Origin: DATLZU01 sp051293835
GTDB lineage: Bacteria; Nitrospirota; Nitrospiria; Nitrospirales; Nitrospiraceae
Length of the DNA stretch: 64,000 nucleotides
Assembly (NCBI GenBank): GCA_051293835.1
Contig: JBPKMA010000011.1
Location: forward strand, 49,388-113,387
Direction: 5' to 3'
Position 1 is the stretch's first letter; every line of letters begins with the position of its first letter. The notes below the pieces were generated by a model that searched no databases, was not told the origin of the DNA, and was given only the letters and a program-made list of their open reading frames with translations. Shown one piece after another: positions 1-8,710 of this stretch. Position numbers and translations under genes: made by a program.

Positions 1-2
1 GC

Positions 3-392
3 GTGGTTCTCTGGCAACATCGGTACTACGTGCCCATCGTGCTCTTCAGCCTCGTTGTCACCTTCGTGGTTGGGTTTCTCTCCAAGGAGAGGTTGATGGA
101 ACTGCTCGGCTGGGTGATCCGATATAAACGGCCGGGCATCACAGATGTCCAGCACCGAAGCAGCATAGCGAATCCTATAGGACTACTCTTCAGAGCACCG
201 GGGAGAGCCGACCAAACCTGCCAGGCGCGATCGCGCGAGGACACACGACACGACGAACAAGGAGCATCCTGTGTGTACGCGACTTGGCATCTGCCGAGCA
301 GATACGGTCCGCGACGCGGACGAAGAGCACTGTCCACGGCGGGTGACGCTGACCAGGAAGCCTTTCCTCCTGTAGCGAGGCCCGCCACCTAG
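3..392 (+). CDS. Possible 3' end of a membrane protein (5' end outside window)
   Basis: The frame open from the window edge encodes a strongly hydrophobic stretch (residues about 8-30, rich in V, L, F) followed by a short basic segment (KERLMELLGWVIRYKRPG), which looks like a last membrane helix plus cytoplasmic tail. From about base 165 onward the translation becomes Arg/Ser/Ala-rich and non-protein-like although no stop occurs until 390-392, so the true coding end may have been lost through a frame change or replaced by repeat DNA. I do not recognise the family. It is the only possible plus-strand gene in the first 10 kb. The last 50 bases of the frame lie in a dispersed repeat (340-434). 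Confidence 0.3.
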   Translation: MVLWQHRYYVPIVLFSLVVTFVVGFLSKERLMELLGWVIRYKRPGITDVQHRSSIANPIGLLFRAPGRADQTCQARSREDTRHDEQGASCVYATWHLPSRYGPRRGRRALSTAGDADQEAFPPVARPAT

Positions 393-434
393 CGGGGTGC
401 GAGAACGGAGGGGCTGGTCGGCAACAGGTCCCGC
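340..434. repeat. Dispersed intergenic repeat, copy A
   Basis: This stretch, just downstream of the cyclophilin stop, aligns over about 95 bases with 29734-29832 (just downstream of the ychF stop). Shared blocks include GCGGGGTGCGAG, a GAGG before it and CAGG(T/G)CCC after it. Both copies contain short inverted repeats around the GCGGGG core (CCCGC/GCGGG in this copy). Both sit at the 3' end of a minus-strand gene, so a role in 3'-end formation is possible, but no U-tract follows. Confidence 0.5.
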
Positions 435-438
435 GACC

Positions 439-1020
439 CTACTCTACGATCGTCACCGTCATCTCTACTCGCTCTGTTGGCAGATCACGTGAGTCGCGGG
501 GCAGATTCACGATCTTGTCCGCTACCCCGATCCCTCTGACGACCTCGCCGAAGACGGTGTATTTGCGATCCAGAAACCGAGAATCCTCCACCACAATGAA
601 GAACTGCGACCCGGCGCTGTCCGGATCCTGCGCCCGCGCCATCGAGACGATGCCCCGCTTGTGCGGAATGTCGTTAAATTCCGCTTTAATGGTGTAGCCA
701 GGCCCCCCCATGCCGTAGGTGTCTTTCTTGGTGGGGTCCTTGGTGTTCGGGTCGCCGCCCTGAATCATGAACCCCGGGATCACGCGGTGAAAGATCGTGC
801 CGTTATAAAAGCCGGACTTGGCCAGCTTGATGAAATTCTCCACGTGTTTGGGCGCGACGTCGGGAAAGAACTTAATCTCCATCTCGCCGTACTTCGTCTT
901 GATGATCGCCCGTGGCTCCTTGCCGCCCGACGCCTGATCAGCCGCCGGCGCAGCCGGCGGCCCACCCAACAGCATTGCGATACTCAAACCGGCTATTGCC
1001 GCACGAATCATCCTCACCAT
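439..1020 (-). CDS. Exported cyclophilin-type peptidyl-prolyl cis-trans isomerase
   Basis: The protein (193 aa from this start) begins with a signal peptide: a charged start MVRMIRAA, a hydrophobic core and a likely cleavage site at APAADQ. A compact cyclophilin domain follows, with the family landmarks FHRVIPGFMIQGGDP, the MARA segment, SQFFI and FGEVV. It should catalyse proline isomerisation during protein folding in the periplasm. The ATG at 1020 is chosen because AAAGGGGG lies just upstream and the signal peptide starts there; a longer frame to 1140 would overlap rnc. It follows rnc by 50 bases in the same direction and is probably the last gene of the fatty acid cluster transcript. The symbol (ppiA/ppiB) cannot be settled from sequence alone. 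Confidence 0.93.
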   Translation of the reverse strand: MVRMIRAAIAGLSIAMLLGGPPAAPAADQASGGKEPRAIIKTKYGEMEIKFFPDVAPKHVENFIKLAKSGFYNGTIFHRVIPGFMIQGGDPNTKDPTKKDTYGMGGPGYTIKAEFNDIPHKRGIVSMARAQDPDSAGSQFFIVVEDSRFLDRKYTVFGEVVRGIGVADKIVNLPRDSRDLPTERVEMTVTIVE

Positions 1021-1070
1021 TCGCCGCCCCCTTTCTGTCTCGTTCGCAACCGCCCTCCACTGACGGTGCA

Positions 1071-1832
1071 TCAGGCCCCGACGTGTTCGAGCGCCTGCTT
1101 CGCTGCCATCTGTTCTGCTTCTTTCTTGCTGTGTCCCCATCCCACGCCGACCACATCCCCCCGAATCGTCAACTCCACCTCGAAAATCTTCCGATGGTCA
1201 GGCCCGGATTCGCGCACCGTCACGTACTGCGGCAACGTCTCGAATCGTTTTTGACACCACTCCTGCAGCAGGGTCTTGTAATCGTCCATCCCCGGCCTGG
1301 TTTTCTGGGTCTCCACTCCCCTCAACTCCGGCGCCAGCACGCGGAGAGCGAATTCTCGGCTGGCTTCCAACCCCCCGTCCAGATACACGGCAGCGATCAG
1401 GGCCTCCAGCGCATCGGCGAGCAGCGAATTCTTTTCACGCCCCTTGGTCAGTTCTTCTCCCCGCCCGAGTCGCAACAGGTTGCCCAGATTGAGACGGCGC
1501 GCCGCCTTGGCCAGCGACGCTTCGCTAACTAGTCGCGCTTTGAGTTTCGAGAGGGCGCCCTCCGACAGCTCGGGAAACGAGGAGGCCAGATGGTCGCTGA
1601 CGATAAGCGCCAGCACGGCATCGCCCAGAAACTCCAACCGCTCGTTGTGCTTGCCCCCTTTACCTCTGCGCTCGTTGACGTAGGACTTGTGCGTGAGGGC
1701 TTGGTCGAGCAGCCCGGGTTGGCGGAACCGATAACCTAGGGTCGTCTGGATGACCTCGATATCTGTCACAGTGTCGGTGTGGGAACGCGTCATCTGTGCA
1801 ACACGGTGCGACATGGAGTTACAGAAATTCAC
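1071..1832 (-). CDS. rnc: Ribonuclease III
   Basis: The enzyme cleaves double-stranded RNA, including rRNA precursors. The RNase III signature ERLEFLGDAVL is present with the catalytic Glu and Asp, and a second acidic cluster (ADALEALIAAVYLDGG) provides the other metal ligands. The C-terminal third is a double-stranded-RNA-binding domain with KIFEVELTIRG and GHSKKEAEQMAAKQAL. Length (about 250 aa) is normal. The start is uncertain: GTG 1832, ATG 1814 and ATG 1793 are all in frame and none has a strong Shine-Dalgarno sequence; conserved homology begins after 1793. Position after acpP-fabF is the classical arrangement. Confidence 0.95.
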   Translation of the reverse strand: MNFCNSMSHRVAQMTRSHTDTVTDIEVIQTTLGYRFRQPGLLDQALTHKSYVNERRGKGGKHNERLEFLGDAVLALIVSDHLASSFPELSEGALSKLKARLVSEASLAKAARRLNLGNLLRLGRGEELTKGREKNSLLADALEALIAAVYLDGGLEASREFALRVLAPELRGVETQKTRPGMDDYKTLLQEWCQKRFETLPQYVTVRESGPDHRKIFEVELTIRGDVVGVGWGHSKKEAEQMAAKQALEHVGA

Positions 1833-1888
1833 GCCGTTGACTCGGAGAAGCGCGGCCGAACCGCGGCCGGTCTCTGTTCAGCAACCAG

Positions 1889-3139
1889 CTACGTCTCGAA
1901 ACGTTTGAACAAGAGACAGGCGTTCACACCCCCGAATCCAAACGAGTTCGAGAGCACGACGTTGGGCGAGGCCTGACGAGCCTGATTGGGGACGTAGTCC
2001 AGATCGCATTCAGGATCGGGATGCTCCAGGTTGATGGTCGGCGGCAGCAGACCACGATAGAGCGCGAGTACGCTGAAGACAGCTTCCACGCCGCCGGCCG
2101 CGCCCAGCAGGTGTCCTGTCATCGACTTCGTGGAACTGACCGGAATACGATAAGCCCGTTCACCGAACACCTGTTTGATGGCCCGTGTTTCGATCTTGTC
2201 GGCGAACGTCGATGTGCCGTGCGCGTTAATGTAACCGATCTCGTCCTTGGCCACCCCCGCATCCTTAATGGCCAGTTCCATGCACCGCACCGCTCCTTCT
2301 CCTTCGTCGGGCGGCGCGGTGATATGGTAGGCGTCGCTGTTCATGGCGTAGCCGACTACTTCCGCATAGATACGCGCGCCGCGCCGGCGAGCCCGCTCTA
2401 ACTCTTCCAACACTACCACCCCCGCACCTTCGCCAAGCACAAAGCCGTCCCGATCCCGATCAAAGGGGCGGCTGGCCCGCGGGGGGTCGTCGTTCCGCGT
2501 GGATAACGCCCGGGCTGCGGCGAACCCCGCCACGGCGGTGGGCACAATGCAGGACTCGGTGCCTCCTGCCAGCATGACATCCGCTTCGCCCCGCTGAATA
2601 ATCCGGAAGGCGTCGCCGATGCAGTGGTTTCCGGTCGCGCACGCGGTCACCGCGCAGGAGTTGGGCCCCTTGGCGCCTAACCTGATGGCCACCTGACCCG
2701 ACGCCAGGTTGATAATGACCATAGGGATAAAGAAGGGCGACACCCGATCCGGGCCCTTCTCCAACAGGACCTTATGGTAATGCTCGATCGCTGGAAGCCC
2801 GCCGATGCCGGCGCCGATGTAGACCCCAACCCGATCCGCTTCCTCCGGCGCGATTTTCAGCCCCGCATCATCCACCGCCATCTGGCTCGCGCCAACAGCG
2901 TAGTGGATGAAGGTGTCCATCTTCTTGATTTCTTTTTTCTCGAGGAAATGGGCTGGGTTGAAGTCCTTGACTTCCCCCGCGATCTGGACGGGATAGCCGG
3001 CGGGATCAAAACGGGTGATGCGACCGATACCGGATTGCCCGGCGCACAGCGCTTTCCACGTCTTTTCGACGCCTGTTCCGAGCGGCGTGACCAGACCCAA
3101 CCCTGTCACCGCAACCCGTCGTGTCACCCGCTCGCTCAT
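1889..3139 (-). CDS. fabF: 3-oxoacyl-[ACP] synthase II (KAS II)
   Basis: This condensing enzyme elongates acyl-ACP with malonyl-ACP in type II fatty acid synthesis. The catalytic Cys is C167 in the TACATG motif; the two active-site His are in AHGTST and in the TGHLLGAAGG segment. Length (416 aa) is typical for FabF. It starts 18 bases after the acpP stop and is part of plsX-fabH-fabD-fabG-acpP-fabF. Confidence 0.97.
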   Translation of the reverse strand: MSERVTRRVAVTGLGLVTPLGTGVEKTWKALCAGQSGIGRITRFDPAGYPVQIAGEVKDFNPAHFLEKKEIKKMDTFIHYAVGASQMAVDDAGLKIAPEEADRVGVYIGAGIGGLPAIEHYHKVLLEKGPDRVSPFFIPMVIINLASGQVAIRLGAKGPNSCAVTACATGNHCIGDAFRIIQRGEADVMLAGGTESCIVPTAVAGFAAARALSTRNDDPPRASRPFDRDRDGFVLGEGAGVVVLEELERARRRGARIYAEVVGYAMNSDAYHITAPPDEGEGAVRCMELAIKDAGVAKDEIGYINAHGTSTFADKIETRAIKQVFGERAYRIPVSSTKSMTGHLLGAAGGVEAVFSVLALYRGLLPPTINLEHPDPECDLDYVPNQARQASPNVVLSNSFGFGGVNACLLFKRFET

Positions 3140-3157
3140 CCGTGACCTGACCCCGTC

Positions 3158-3391
3158 TTACACCTTTTCCTTAATATACTCCAACGCCTTGCCGACTGTG
3201 AGGAGCTTCTCCGCATCCTCATCCGGGATTTCGATCTCGAACTCCTCTTCGAGCGCCATCACCAGCTCGACCGTATCCAGGGAGTCTGCGCCAAGATCTT
3301 CAACAAAGTGCGCTTCGGGAACGACTTCGTCTTCCTCAACCCCAAGTTGTTCTGCGATGATTTTCTTCACGCGTTCTTCAACAGTCGCCAT
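3158..3391 (-). CDS. acpP: Acyl carrier protein
   Basis: A 77-residue acidic protein with the phosphopantetheine attachment site in GADSLDTVEL (the Ser carries the prosthetic group). It shuttles acyl intermediates between the Fab enzymes. The ATG at 3391 follows a strong ribosome-binding site (GGAAGGAGGTG), which decides this start over an upstream in-frame ATG at 3436. Its place between fabG and fabF is conserved in many bacteria. Confidence 0.97.
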   Translation of the reverse strand: MATVEERVKKIIAEQLGVEEDEVVPEAHFVEDLGADSLDTVELVMALEEEFEIEIPDEDAEKLLTVGKALEYIKEKV

Positions 3392-3516
3392 TGATTCGCC
3401 CACCTCCTTCCCCATCCTTCTCTTTCCTTCCTGCATGCCTGGATCCAGGCTCCGGGCCGCCAGACGTCACCACTTCCAGTTCCGCGTTTTCAGCACAGCG
3501 TTCGCGCGGCGGCGCG

Positions 3517-4260
3517 TCATGCCATCAACATCCCACCATTGACATGCAGGACATGGCCAGTAATGTACGAGGCCTCCTCCGAAACCAGAAACCGGACCGC
3601 GGCGGCGATATCTTCTGGCCGGCCCAGCCGGCCCAGCGGAATCTGTTTCTGCAAGGTCTCCTTGACGTCTGCCGGCAATCCCTGGGTCATCGCCGTATCG
3701 ATGAACCCGGGCGCCACGGCGTTGACGGTCACGTTCCGACTGGCATATTCCCTCGCTACGGCTTTTGTGAACCCGATCACCGCAGCTTTGGATGCGGCAT
3801 AGTTGGCTTGACCGACATTGCCCATCACGCCGACGATCGAGGCAATGTTGACGATCCGGCCGTAGCGCTGCTTGGTCATTGGCTGGAGCACCGCTTTTGT
3901 GCAGTAGAAGGTGCCGTTCAGATTGACTTGCAGTACGAGATTCCAGTCTTCCTCTTTCATGCGCAGCAATAGAGCGTCACGGGTGATACCGGCGTTGTTG
4001 ACGAGGACATCGACCTTGCCCCACGCCCTCAGCACCTGGTCGACCATCGCCTTCACCTCGTTGAAGTCTGCAACGTTGACCTTGATGTTCAAGGCCCGCC
4101 GGCCGAGTTTTTCGACGGAAGCGACTGTCTCTTGTGACCGACCCAGATCAAGATCGGCCACCACAACATCAGCGCCGTCACGCGCCAACGCCTCCGCAAT
4201 GGCTCGTCCGATCCCCTGCGCAGCGCCGGTAACGATCGCCACTTTACCTGCTAACGACAT
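3517..4260 (-). CDS. fabG: 3-oxoacyl-[ACP] reductase
   Basis: A short-chain dehydrogenase that reduces 3-oxoacyl-ACP with NADPH. The nucleotide-binding motif TGAAQGIG is at residues 11-18, NNAG at 88-91, and the catalytic triad is S141, Y154 and K158 (YAASK). The C-terminal ITGHVLHVNGGM is typical. 247 aa is the usual length. It lies between fabD and acpP in the cluster. Confidence 0.97.
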   Translation of the reverse strand: MSLAGKVAIVTGAAQGIGRAIAEALARDGADVVVADLDLGRSQETVASVEKLGRRALNIKVNVADFNEVKAMVDQVLRAWGKVDVLVNNAGITRDALLLRMKEEDWNLVLQVNLNGTFYCTKAVLQPMTKQRYGRIVNIASIVGVMGNVGQANYAASKAAVIGFTKAVAREYASRNVTVNAVAPGFIDTAMTQGLPADVKETLQKQIPLGRLGRPEDIAAAVRFLVSEEASYITGHVLHVNGGMLMA

Positions 4261-4338
4261 TGGTCAGTCCTTCATCATGCGTGACGCGAGATTCGTGAGG
4301 CGAAAGGGATCCTTCGCCTCTTTGACTCATACCCCGCG

Positions 4339-5289
4339 TTATGCGTCACGTTTCACATGTAACGCAGTCAGGGTCGCGTCCAGCGACTTCGGATCATTGA
4401 CGTTCAGCGTCATAGCGTTGGGCAGGATGCGCTTGATCAATCCGGTCAGAACCGTGCCCGGTCCCACCTCGACAAACGTCGTGACGCCCAGTCCAGCCAT
4501 GGTCTTGATCGAATCCTCCCACAGCACCGGAGAGGGCAACTGACGGATCAACGACGCCTGCACTTCGCTGGCCCGCCTGATCGGTTTGGCATCGGCATTG
4601 TTGACCAGCGGCACCGTCAGATCCGACCAGGCCGCTCGCATCACGTCGCGCGCCAGCCGGTCCGCCGCCGGTTGCATAAGCGGTGTGTGAACCGGCACGC
4701 TAACCGGCAACGGAACCGCTTTACGGCTCCCTTTGGTTTTCGCCAGCTCGATCGCCCGTTCGACCGCAGTTTTTTCGCCCGCGATCACCACTTGCCCGGG
4801 ACAGTTGAAATTCGCCGCCGCGACAACCCCGACCGATGAAACTTCCCGACAAATCTCTCTGACGGTCTCACCCGTCAAACCGAGAATCGCGGCAACCAAT
4901 CCGCTTCCCGACGGCACAGCCTCGGCCATGTACTGCCCGCGCTTCTGGACAAGCAAGACGGCGTCGCGAAACGCTAACCCTCCGGCGGCAACGACCGCCG
5001 AATATTCGCCGAGACTGTGACCGGCAACGGCCAGCGGTTTCACGCCGGCCGGTTCCAACAGGCGCAAGGCGGCGATGCTGCTGGTGAGCAGCGCCGGCTG
5101 GGTGTACTCCGTCAGGTTCAGCCGACCGGCCGGTCCCTCGAAACAGAGGGCCGCCACATCGTAACCAAGGACGGATGATGCCTCTTCGTAGATCGTTCGG
5201 ACTGCGGGAAACGCCTCGCACAGTGCTCGTCCCATCCCGACCGACTGCGAGCCCTGGCCAGGAAACACGAGCCCGATTCCGGACGCCAT
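4339..5289 (-). CDS. fabD: Malonyl-CoA:ACP transacylase
   Basis: Transfers malonyl from CoA to ACP to provide the elongation substrate. The oxyanion motif GQGSQ (11-15) and the nucleophile elbow GHSLGE (S92) are present, with the partner His in VHTPLM. 316 aa is normal. No Shine-Dalgarno sequence precedes the ATG. Instead a sigma70-like promoter ends only 8 bases upstream (see 5298-5328), suggesting a leaderless transcript. A non-coding gap of about 150 bases separates it from fabH. Confidence 0.96.
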   Translation of the reverse strand: MASGIGLVFPGQGSQSVGMGRALCEAFPAVRTIYEEASSVLGYDVAALCFEGPAGRLNLTEYTQPALLTSSIAALRLLEPAGVKPLAVAGHSLGEYSAVVAAGGLAFRDAVLLVQKRGQYMAEAVPSGSGLVAAILGLTGETVREICREVSSVGVVAAANFNCPGQVVIAGEKTAVERAIELAKTKGSRKAVPLPVSVPVHTPLMQPAADRLARDVMRAAWSDLTVPLVNNADAKPIRRASEVQASLIRQLPSPVLWEDSIKTMAGLGVTTFVEVGPGTVLTGLIKRILPNAMTLNVNDPKSLDATLTALHVKRDA

Positions 5290-5297
5290 AGCGCGCT

Positions 5298-5328
5298 ATG
5301 ATATGGTAAAAATCCGATTCAATGTCAA
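5298..5328 (-). promoter_or_regulatory. Candidate sigma70-type promoter for fabD (leaderless)
   Basis: On the minus strand TTGACA (5323-5328) is followed after 19 bases by TATCAT (5298-5303). Only 8 bases separate this -10 box from the fabD ATG, so transcription would start at or within a base or two of the start codon. The spacer is longer than the ideal 17, which lowers confidence. Confidence 0.45.
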
Positions 5329-5437
5329 CGAGAAAAACGTTCCACCTGCGCATCTAGCGTTCAATCAGCGGTGATCTCTCTGAAAAACACATTGTAGAGC
5401 TGTAAACCGCCTCAGTGAGCACCGACGGCTTCGCCCT

Positions 5438-6412
5438 TCACCAGCGAATCATCGTCGAAGCCCAGGTCAGACCAGCGCCGAAAGCCCCAATCATGACCAG
5501 GTGTCCTTCCCGCAACCGTCCTTCGCGCACCGCTTCATCGAGCGCAATCGGAATCGACGCCGCGGACGTGTTCCCATACCGGTCGATGTTCAGAAACACT
5601 TTTTCGAGCGGCAGCCCCAGCCGTTCCGCGACGGCCTTGATGATCCGCACATTGGCTTGATGCGGGACGTAGAGGTCCACATCTTCAATGGAGAGATGGT
5701 TGTGGGCCAAGGTCTCCCGCGCTATTTCTTCCAAGGTGCGGACCGCCACTTTGAACGTCTCGTTGCCTTTCATTTTGATGTACTGCAGCCGCTCCTTTAG
5801 CATCCTCTCTGACGGAGGATGGCGCGACCCGCCGCCCGGCACCACGATCAGATCGCACAGGCTGCCGTCCGATCGCAGATGGGACGAGAGAACCCCACGC
5901 TCGCCTTCGCCAGCGCTGAGGACCACCGCTCCGGCTCCGTCGCCAAATAGGACGCAGGTGTTGCGATCCGTCCAGTCGGTGATGACCGACATCACCTCGG
6001 ACCCGATCACCAACACATGCCGCAAGCCGGTCTTGATGTACGCGTCGGCGACGGCCAAGGCATAGACGAACCCGCAACAGGCCGCAGAGATGTCGCACGC
6101 CGCCGCGCGCGTCGCACCGAGTCGGTGTTGGATGAGACAGGCAGTGGAGGGCAGCGGCATATCCCCTGTACAGGTCGCAACCAGGATGAGGTCCAGATCG
6201 GCAGGCGACAATCCGGCGGTCTTCAGCGCCCGCTCTCCAGCCTGGACGCCCAGATCCGAACAGGCTTCCCCTTCGGCGACGACACGCCGCTCGCGGATGC
6301 CTGTTCGCTCGACGATCCACTGATCCGACGTGGCGACCATCCGCTCAAGATCGGCATTGGTCACGACGCGTTCAGGGACATACGACCCTGTCCCGGTGAT
6401 CCTGGCCCTCAT
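5438..6412 (-). CDS. fabH: 3-oxoacyl-[ACP] synthase III (KAS III)
   Basis: Starts fatty acid synthesis by condensing acetyl-CoA with malonyl-ACP. Catalytic residues are visible: C112 in ISAACCG, His in VPHQAN and Asn in YGNTSAAS. The C-terminal GAFGAGLTW is typical. The chosen ATG at 6412 overlaps the plsX stop (ATGA), indicating translational coupling, and gives 324 aa, the normal length; an upstream extension in the same frame lies inside plsX. The active-site Cys is followed by a second Cys where many homologues have Ser. Confidence 0.97.
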   Translation of the reverse strand: MRARITGTGSYVPERVVTNADLERMVATSDQWIVERTGIRERRVVAEGEACSDLGVQAGERALKTAGLSPADLDLILVATCTGDMPLPSTACLIQHRLGATRAAACDISAACCGFVYALAVADAYIKTGLRHVLVIGSEVMSVITDWTDRNTCVLFGDGAGAVVLSAGEGERGVLSSHLRSDGSLCDLIVVPGGGSRHPPSERMLKERLQYIKMKGNETFKVAVRTLEEIARETLAHNHLSIEDVDLYVPHQANVRIIKAVAERLGLPLEKVFLNIDRYGNTSAASIPIALDEAVREGRLREGHLVMIGAFGAGLTWASTMIRW

Positions 6413-7461
6413 GCCGGAACGCCTTCCTGCCCCGACTGTCGATGCGAGGCCAGAGTCTCCTCGATGTCTCGCCGGATCAATTCGTTCAACCGGCTCTCGA
6501 CCATCGCCTTGGCCCGCTTGATGGCATTCTTGATCGCCTTGGCCGACGAACGTCCGTGACAGATCATGCACACGCCGTTCACGCCCAAAAGCGGCGCACC
6601 ACCAAATTCCGCGTAATCGATCCGACGGCGCAGACGCAGCAGCGGCCCGGCCACTAGGGGATAGGCAAGCCGGCCTAGGAAGGAGCCGGCCAGCTCTTTC
6701 ATGAGCAGTTTTTTGATCGTATCGGCCACGCCCTCGGAAATTTTCAACGCCACGTTGCCGATGAAACCGTCGCAGACGATCACATCCGCCGAGCCGCTGT
6801 AGACGTCGCGGCCTTCGACGTTGCCGATGAAGTTAATCGGGAGGGCCTTGAGCAGCTTGAAGGCTTCTTTGGTGACCTCGTTGCCTTTCGTGTCTTCCTC
6901 GCCGATGCTCAGCAGCCCGACGCGGGGATTGAGTTTACCGTAGAGGTGCTTGGCGTACTCATTCCCCATTAACGCGAATTGCTCCAGGTGGCGCGACGTG
7001 CAATCGACGTTCGCGCCCACATCCAGCATCACTGCGGTGCCGGTAAGCGTCGGCAGCGTCGTGGCGATGGCAGGCCGTTCCACGCCTTTGATCACCTCTA
7101 GCACGAAAAATGCGGCGACCATGCTGGCGCCGGTATTGCCCGCGCTGATGACAGCGCTCGCTTCTCCGGATTTCACCAACTCCGTTGCGATCCAGATCGA
7201 GGAATCACGCTTTTTTCGGGCGACAGCCGCCGGTGACTCATGCATCTCCACCACCCGCGGCGCATGCCGGATAGTCAGACGCGGGTCGGTATAGTTCGCC
7301 CGCCGGAGGTGTTCCTTAAGAGACCCTTCCTCCCCGACCAGGACGACTTCAACGTCCAGCTCGCGAACGGCTTGATACGCGCCCTCCAGAATGGGTGGAG
7401 GCCCGTAATCTCCACCCATCGCATCGACGGCAATTCGCACGCGTTGTTGCTGGATACCCAC
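6409..7461 (-). CDS. plsX: Phosphate acyltransferase PlsX
   Basis: Converts acyl-ACP to acyl-phosphate for phosphatidic acid synthesis. The N-terminal IAVDAMGGDYGP motif, SAGNTGA and the C-terminal GGAPLLG segment are family hallmarks. 350 aa is typical. The start is a GTG with no obvious Shine-Dalgarno sequence, so a start a few codons away is possible. It follows rpmF by 118 bases and overlaps fabH by 4 bases. Confidence 0.96.
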   Translation of the reverse strand: MGIQQQRVRIAVDAMGGDYGPPPILEGAYQAVRELDVEVVLVGEEGSLKEHLRRANYTDPRLTIRHAPRVVEMHESPAAVARKKRDSSIWIATELVKSGEASAVISAGNTGASMVAAFFVLEVIKGVERPAIATTLPTLTGTAVMLDVGANVDCTSRHLEQFALMGNEYAKHLYGKLNPRVGLLSIGEEDTKGNEVTKEAFKLLKALPINFIGNVEGRDVYSGSADVIVCDGFIGNVALKISEGVADTIKKLLMKELAGSFLGRLAYPLVAGPLLRLRRRIDYAEFGGAPLLGVNGVCMICHGRSSAKAIKNAIKRAKAMVESRLNELIRRDIEETLASHRQSGQEGVPA

Positions 7462-7579
7462 CGGTGTTGACGATCGACCGGAACGCGGATTCGCGGTTCA
7501 CCGCAAACAGGGACAGGCAGCCGCCCCCTGACCCGCGGCGCCCGCGCATTCGGACCTGGTTAAGCCGGCCTTCCGCGCG

Positions 7580-7765
7580 TTACGTCTCTTCGACAGCAAT
7601 GACCGCCTTTCCCTTATAGGTGCCGCAATTCAGGCAAGTGTAATGCGGAAGCTTGAGCTCATGACACTGTGGACACACGGAGAAGCCCGGCGGAATGATC
7701 TTTGACTTGCTGGTGCGCCTCTGATCGCGGCGGGCTCTGGAGAGTTTGTGTTTTGGATTCGGCAT
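7580..7765 (-). CDS. rpmF: 50S ribosomal protein bL32
   Basis: A 61-residue basic protein with the L32 N-terminus MPNPKHKLSRAR and a zinc ribbon of two CxxC pairs (CPQC and CLNC) about 13 residues apart. This is the zinc-binding (C+) form of the protein. It lies between yceD and plsX, the usual order. Confidence 0.97.
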   Translation of the reverse strand: MPNPKHKLSRARRDQRRTSKSKIIPPGFSVCPQCHELKLPHYTCLNCGTYKGKAVIAVEET

Positions 7766-7814
7766 GGCGACTCCTTCACAGTTCGATCTGTCTTCGCATT
7801 GGGAGCGACTCCCA

Positions 7815-8390
7815 TTAGCTAGTCCATCCCGGGTCCCTGAATCGTTGCAGCACCCGAAACGGCGAATAGGCCGGTTCCTGTGGACAGCCGCATTGGCCGA
7901 CGTTGAAATCCTGCCCGCAGACACCACAGAGCCCCTGGCAGTCTTCCCGACACAACGGCTGCATCGGCTCGGCCAGGATGACCTGTTCCCGGAGCATCGG
8001 GGCTAGATTGATTTCATCCGCGCTATACAGATACGGTTCATCTTCTTCGTCGGCGCCGAACGCAGCCACCCGTCCATGAGGCAACACATCCGCGGCTCCA
8101 CGCAAGGTCCCCTCGCGAACATAGTCCACCTCCACGGAAACCGAAAGCGGATCGGCGAAGTCCTTCAAGCAGCGTACGCACTGGCGAAGAATCAAGCCCT
8201 CCAACAAGCCGCTGGCTCGGATGCAGTTGCCGAGCTTAACCAACTCCAGAACCACGGTGAGCGAGCCCTGAACGCGAGCATCCCCTGCGCTCAAACCCAG
8301 TTCTTCCGCCGTGACATCGCCGCGTAAGACCAGTCCTTGCCGCGGGATATCGGACACCCGAGGGATCAAAAGGTTCATCGCCCTCACCAT
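7815..8390 (-). CDS. yceD: YceD/DUF177 family protein
   Basis: This family sits upstream of rpmF in most bacteria and is linked to 23S rRNA/ribosome assembly. The 191-aa protein has the mid-domain CxRCL motif (RQCVRCLKDF) and a Cys-rich C-terminal segment (CREDCQGLC, CGVCG, CGCP) likely to bind zinc, as in the family. ATG 8390 is used; ATG 8378, four codons in, is equally possible because GGTGAGGG precedes it. The exact biochemical role is not established from sequence. Confidence 0.9.
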   Translation of the reverse strand: MVRAMNLLIPRVSDIPRQGLVLRGDVTAEELGLSAGDARVQGSLTVVLELVKLGNCIRASGLLEGLILRQCVRCLKDFADPLSVSVEVDYVREGTLRGAADVLPHGRVAAFGADEEDEPYLYSADEINLAPMLREQVILAEPMQPLCREDCQGLCGVCGQDFNVGQCGCPQEPAYSPFRVLQRFRDPGWTS

Positions 8391-8470
8391 GTCTGAGCCT
8401 TTGCTTCTCCTATATCGTCAGACCGCCGCGATGTCAAACCCGTCGGCTCATGGCGCAGGCGGTGCCGCTT

Positions 8471-8698
8471 TCAGCGCTCCTCCGCGAAACTCACCAACGC
8501 GATATGCCGGGCGCGCTTAATAGCGACTGTCAGCTCGCGCTGATGCCGCATACAATTGCCCGAAATCCGACGAGGCACGATCCGGCCCCGCTCGGTCAAG
8601 AAATTCTTCAGCAGTCCAACGTCCTTGAAATCGATCACCACCTTGTCCACGCAGAACCGGCAAGGCCGTCGCCGCTGAAGCAACCGTCCTCGTTCCAT
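8471..8698 (-). CDS. rpsR: 30S ribosomal protein bS18
   Basis: A 75-residue basic protein with the S18 core (DVGLLKNFLTERGRIVPRR) and an N-terminal CRFC pair. The start ATG follows a clear GGAGG. It ends the rpsF-ssb-rpsR operon; rplI (bL9), often next in other genomes, is not here. Confidence 0.97.
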   Translation of the reverse strand: MERGRLLQRRRPCRFCVDKVVIDFKDVGLLKNFLTERGRIVPRRISGNCMRHQRELTVAIKRARHIALVSFAEER

Positions 8699-8710
8699 AA
8701 ATCGCCTCCG

